NCBI GenBank assembly: GCA_030432905.1
Contig: JAUILU010000001.1
Span: 1,178,001-1,242,000 of the forward strand
Reading direction: 5' to 3'
Source of the DNA: Phycisphaerae bacterium
Lineage (GTDB): Bacteria; Planctomycetota; Phycisphaerae; Phycisphaerales; UBA1924
DNA: 64,000 nt
Under the pieces are notes generated by a model. It was given only the letters and a program-made list of their open reading frames with translations. It had not been told where the DNA came from and ran no database searches. Positions 62,017-64,000 of the stretch are shown here, in pieces (the first letter of the stretch is position 1; the number at the start of each line of letters is the position of its first letter). The position numbers and the translations under genes were made by a program.

Positions 62017-62301
62017 TGGCTCCACCTTTATCTGCCTGATCGACGGGGGCCCTGTGGCCCGCCGCCGGGTTGTTCTCTCTCGATCCGGCCCGGGGCATCC
62101 TCCAACGCCGCGAACCGGAAGCTCAATCCGAAGTGCCCGAACGGGCGCACCTCGACCACCAACGACCCTAAAAACTCGCTTTCCGGCCCGGAAAGCCTGT
62201 TCGGGTCGATTTACACGCGTCACTCCTGACGCTGGGAACGTTGTAGATACCCTCCACGATCCTTGGCAGCACGCGATGAGTGATGCCGGGTCAGTATGCT
62301 A

Positions 62302-62349
62302 CCACTACACATCGTGTGAGTAGAGCGTTTTGAGCACAAAATATCGTGC
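62302..62349 (-). promoter_or_regulatory. Tandem NrdR-box-like sites upstream of dcd-smORF-nrdJ
   Basis: Box 1 CCACTACACATCGTGT (62302-62317) and box 2 GCACAAAATATCGTGC (62334-62349) each fit the NrdR consensus acaCwAtATaTwGtgt (recalled from the literature) at 12 of 16 positions. They are separated by 16 bp, 32 bp centre to centre, the helical phasing described for NrdR pairs. Box 2 is nested in a longer perfect dyad TTGAGCAC-8-GTGCTCAA (62330-62353). NrdR represses ribonucleotide reductase operons when dATP/ATP is high. The sites lie about 286 bp before the dcd start, so the mRNA would have a long leader. Confidence 0.6.
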
Positions 62350-62435
62350 TCAACTGTCAACAACCGGCAGAGATTGCGCCCAAGTTCTTGATTGATCGTA
62401 GTTTGAGCGCTTTGCTAAATTCGATCCCGATCTAT

Positions 62436-62451
62436 CCACAACATGTAGTGA
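62436..62451. promoter_or_regulatory. Third palindrome and DnaA-box-like sequence
   Basis: CCACAACATGTAGTGA is symmetrical around CATG (CAC-A-ACATGT-A-GTG) and also fits the NrdR consensus at 12 of 16, but has no partner at 31-32 bp. It overlaps CTATCCACA (62432-62440), one base off the DnaA box TTATCCACA; DnaA is known to act on nrd promoters in E. coli. Weak evidence. Confidence 0.3.
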
Positions 62452-62798
62452 TTGCCCACACAATTACCCTGTTTCAGGTACCACAAGGGGTGTACTCGTT
62501 GTCGATAGCTGTCGGTTGGTTGATTTGTCACGCGATCCGAACTGCTTATTTGGTATTTAGTAGTATCACGTTTGGTTTTGCCTGTCAAGCAGAAGTTCTG
62601 CCGTAGATGAAGCCTTTGTGTGGGGCCAGAAGCCCGGAGCGGATACCATCAAGAGGACGGCTGAGCGTGACCAATCGTGGGTATCTGGTCGCCTCAAAGC
62701 GCTGCCGCCCTGCGGACACGGGCGGCGCCGGCCGATTGCCTCGAACGACATGCACGATCGGCCCCGACGGGGCCTAGCTGTGCGGAGGATTCGCTTCG

Positions 62799-64000
62799 AT
62801 GAAACTCATGCGAGCGGCGGCTGGTTTGACGTTGTGCGGCGCACTGATCGCCGGGTGCAGCAGCAACCCACAAAAAGGTCCACGCGAAGTCAAACCCACG
62901 TTCACGGATGCGCCACGCGTCCTGCGCGGCACGATCGGCTACGAGACCAGTCTCCGCAGAGCCGAGCCCGCGTACATCTCGGGCTACGGGCTTGTGGTCG
63001 GCCTCGACGGCACGGGCAGCACGACCGTGCCCGAGAACGTCGCGGCGACGATGGAGAAAGAAATCCTGACGATGGCCAGCGACGAGGTCGGCGCGTTCAT
63101 CAACACGCCGTTCGAGGGCATGTCGCCGCGCGAGGTGATCCGTCATCCCGATACCGCGGTTGTGCTGGTCGAGGGCGTTGTGCCATCGGGCGCACCGGAG
63201 GGCACCCACTTCGACGTGCGCGTGCGAGCGTTGTCCGGCTCGACCGCCGAATCGCTCGAGGGCGGCAAGCTCTGGACCACCCGCTTGCAACTGGGCATGG
63301 CAAGCACGCTCGGCGGGCTCCAGACCAGCACCATCGGCGAGGCCCGGGGCGAGGTCTTCGTCAACCCGTTCGCAGAACCCGGCGCGCCGACAGAGATCAA
63401 CACACGCATCGGCCGAGTGCTGGGCGGCGGTCGCGTGATCGATCCGTTGCCTCTTGAATTGCTGCTCGAAACGCCGCTGCACTCGCGAGCGCAGGCCATC
63501 ACACGCGCGATCAACGAAAGCTACCTCTTTCTCGACGGCCCCAACGGCCAGGGCTCGACCGCCCGAGGCCGGGACGACCAGGTGATCCAGGTCTTCGCTC
63601 CGCCGGCGTACAAAGACCGGTTCGACGAGTTTGTTCAGTTGCTGCTCCACACGCCGGTCAACCAGGACTACCCGGACCAGCTGGCTCGGCGGTACACGCA
63701 GTCGATGGTCGCCGACCCGAGCTCGGTCGATCAGCTGAGCTGGGCATTGCGTGCGATCGGGCCGAGGTCGATCCCGTATGTCCGCGACATGTACGAGTTT
63801 TCCGAGCAGGCACCACGCATAGCGGCGCTCAGAGCAGGCGCGCACCTCGGCGACACTCGCGCCACCGCGTACCTTGAGCAGATCGCTTTCGATGAGCTCT
63901 CTCGCAACCGGATCGAGGCGATCGAGTTGCTTGGCGTGGCATCAGGCCACGGCTCTATCGAACGCACGCTCCACGAACTGCTCGAAGAAGAGGAAGAGCT
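62799..64000 (+). CDS. flgI: Flagellar P-ring protein FlgI-like, lipoprotein-type N-terminus (3' end beyond window)
   Basis: 400 residues visible. GGAGG lies ten bases before the ATG at 62799. The leader ends in a lipobox (GALIAGCSSN, Cys20) where FlgI usually has a cleaved Sec signal. YISGYGLVVGLDGTGSTTVP is the FlgI hallmark, and VVLVEGVVPSGAPEGTHFDV and LGGLQTSTIGEARGEVFVNP follow in the family order. From about residue 330 (LARRYTQSMVADPSSVDQLS ... LGDTRATAYLEQIAFDEL) the sequence is helical and looks like HEAT-type repeats, which ordinary FlgI lacks. It may be a planctomycete FlgI variant or a FlgI-derived protein. Confidence 0.8.
   Translation, partial: MKLMRAAAGLTLCGALIAGCSSNPQKGPREVKPTFTDAPRVLRGTIGYETSLRRAEPAYISGYGLVVGLDGTGSTTVPENVAATMEKEILTMASDEVGAFINTPFEGMSPREVIRHPDTAVVLVEGVVPSGAPEGTHFDVRVRALSGSTAESLEGGKLWTTRLQLGMASTLGGLQTSTIGEARGEVFVNPFAEPGAPTEINTRIGRVLGGGRVIDPLPLELLLETPLHSRAQAITRAINESYLFLDGPNGQGSTARGRDDQVIQVFAPPAYKDRFDEFVQLLLHTPVNQDYPDQLARRYTQSMVADPSSVDQLSWALRAIGPRSIPYVRDMYEFSEQAPRIAALRAGAHLGDTRATAYLEQIAFDELSRNRIEAIELLGVASGHGSIERTLHELLEEEEE

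Larger units (their letters stand above)
62017..62798. other. Divergent dcd/flgI intergenic region
   Basis: 782 bp without a convincing gene. 62017-62223 is an unused open extension of dcd; 62224-62600 is AT-richer and holds two NrdR-box-like palindromes (62302-62349), a third palindrome (62436-62451) and TTGACA on the minus strand at 62360-62355. GGCCCC-GAC-GGGGCC (62760-62774) is a hairpin just before the flgI ribosome site. Antisense and sense frames at 62346-62606 and 62618-63457 look like noise or shadows. Confidence 0.6.

Noticed and set aside
62017..62223. 69-codon N-terminal extension of dcd
   Set aside because: Arg/Pro-rich, not found in dCTP deaminases; the GTG at 62016 gives the standard N-terminus.
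62694..63845. 383-residue minus-strand frame
   Set aside because: Antisense to flgI, no motif.
1..64000. tRNA, rRNA, CRISPR, IS elements or prophage
   Set aside because: Reading the intergenic regions I saw no cloverleaf with a GTTCGA loop, no regularly spaced repeats, and no transposase, integrase or phage gene.

Overview
This window looks like chromosome of a high-GC, Gram-negative-type planctomycete, most probably of the Phycisphaerae lineage. That is inference from several things seen together: secreted proteins ending in a Pro-Ala-Pro / hydrophobic / RRRR tail, an adenosylcobalamin-dependent ribonucleotide reductase, a cbb3 oxidase operon with fused CcoN-CcoO, lipid A and heptose genes, and a flagellar P-ring lipoprotein. 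I saw no rRNA, tRNA, insertion sequence, prophage or CRISPR array. The region reads as ordinary, densely packed core genome with a few lineage-specific genes. Because the DNA is GC-rich, long antisense reading frames are common and almost all are shadows.

Layout. 1-7161 (minus): one cbb3-type cytochrome oxidase operon in the order ccoNO, ccoQ, ccoP, ccoG, ccoH/fixH, a TauE/SafE-like copper-handling membrane protein, ccoI. It is divergent from an Rrf2-family regulator (7398-7841), with a 26-bp dyad between them. 7853-12556: a beta-propeller exported protein, rpsP-trmD-rplS (no rimM), an MDR oxidoreductase and an ASCH-domain protein. 12564-16140 (minus): hldE, lpxK, a membrane protein and maf, an envelope cluster. 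16214-18406 (plus): an omega-amidase-like hydrolase and two tandem secreted paralogues. 18403-24006: an FHA-T2SSE fusion ATPase, serS with a long arm, a family 2 glycosyltransferase, a TPR lipoprotein. 24154-28410 (minus): an RluA-type pseudouridine synthase, a one-TM protein, a compact MnmE-like GTPase and coaX.

28499-33251 (plus): an unknown protein and a very large secretin. 33406-34272: a STAS / anti-sigma-kinase pair. 34393-36591: an iscS-iscU-iscA operon. 36748-41143: a double-ACT protein, a TlpA-like thioredoxin, trxB and an unknown exported protein. 41264-47114: an RpoD-family sigma factor, a UVR-motif protein, a KefB-like antiporter and mnmG. 47264-50788: a secreted protein, a GNAT acetyltransferase, a low-GC sulfotransferase and a polyprenyl glycosylphosphotransferase. 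50903-57454: a DnaJ-like chaperone, a repeat protein, a CpeT-FKBP fusion, mdh, a flavin reductase-like protein and an AT-rich membrane protein.

57611-62016 (minus): nrdJ, a previously unlisted 50-residue coiled-coil ORF and dcd in one transcription unit. About 290 bp upstream of dcd lie two NrdR-box-like palindromes with a 16-bp spacer. This small dNTP operon is the most interesting unit in the window. 62799-64000: the start of flgI, cut by the window edge.
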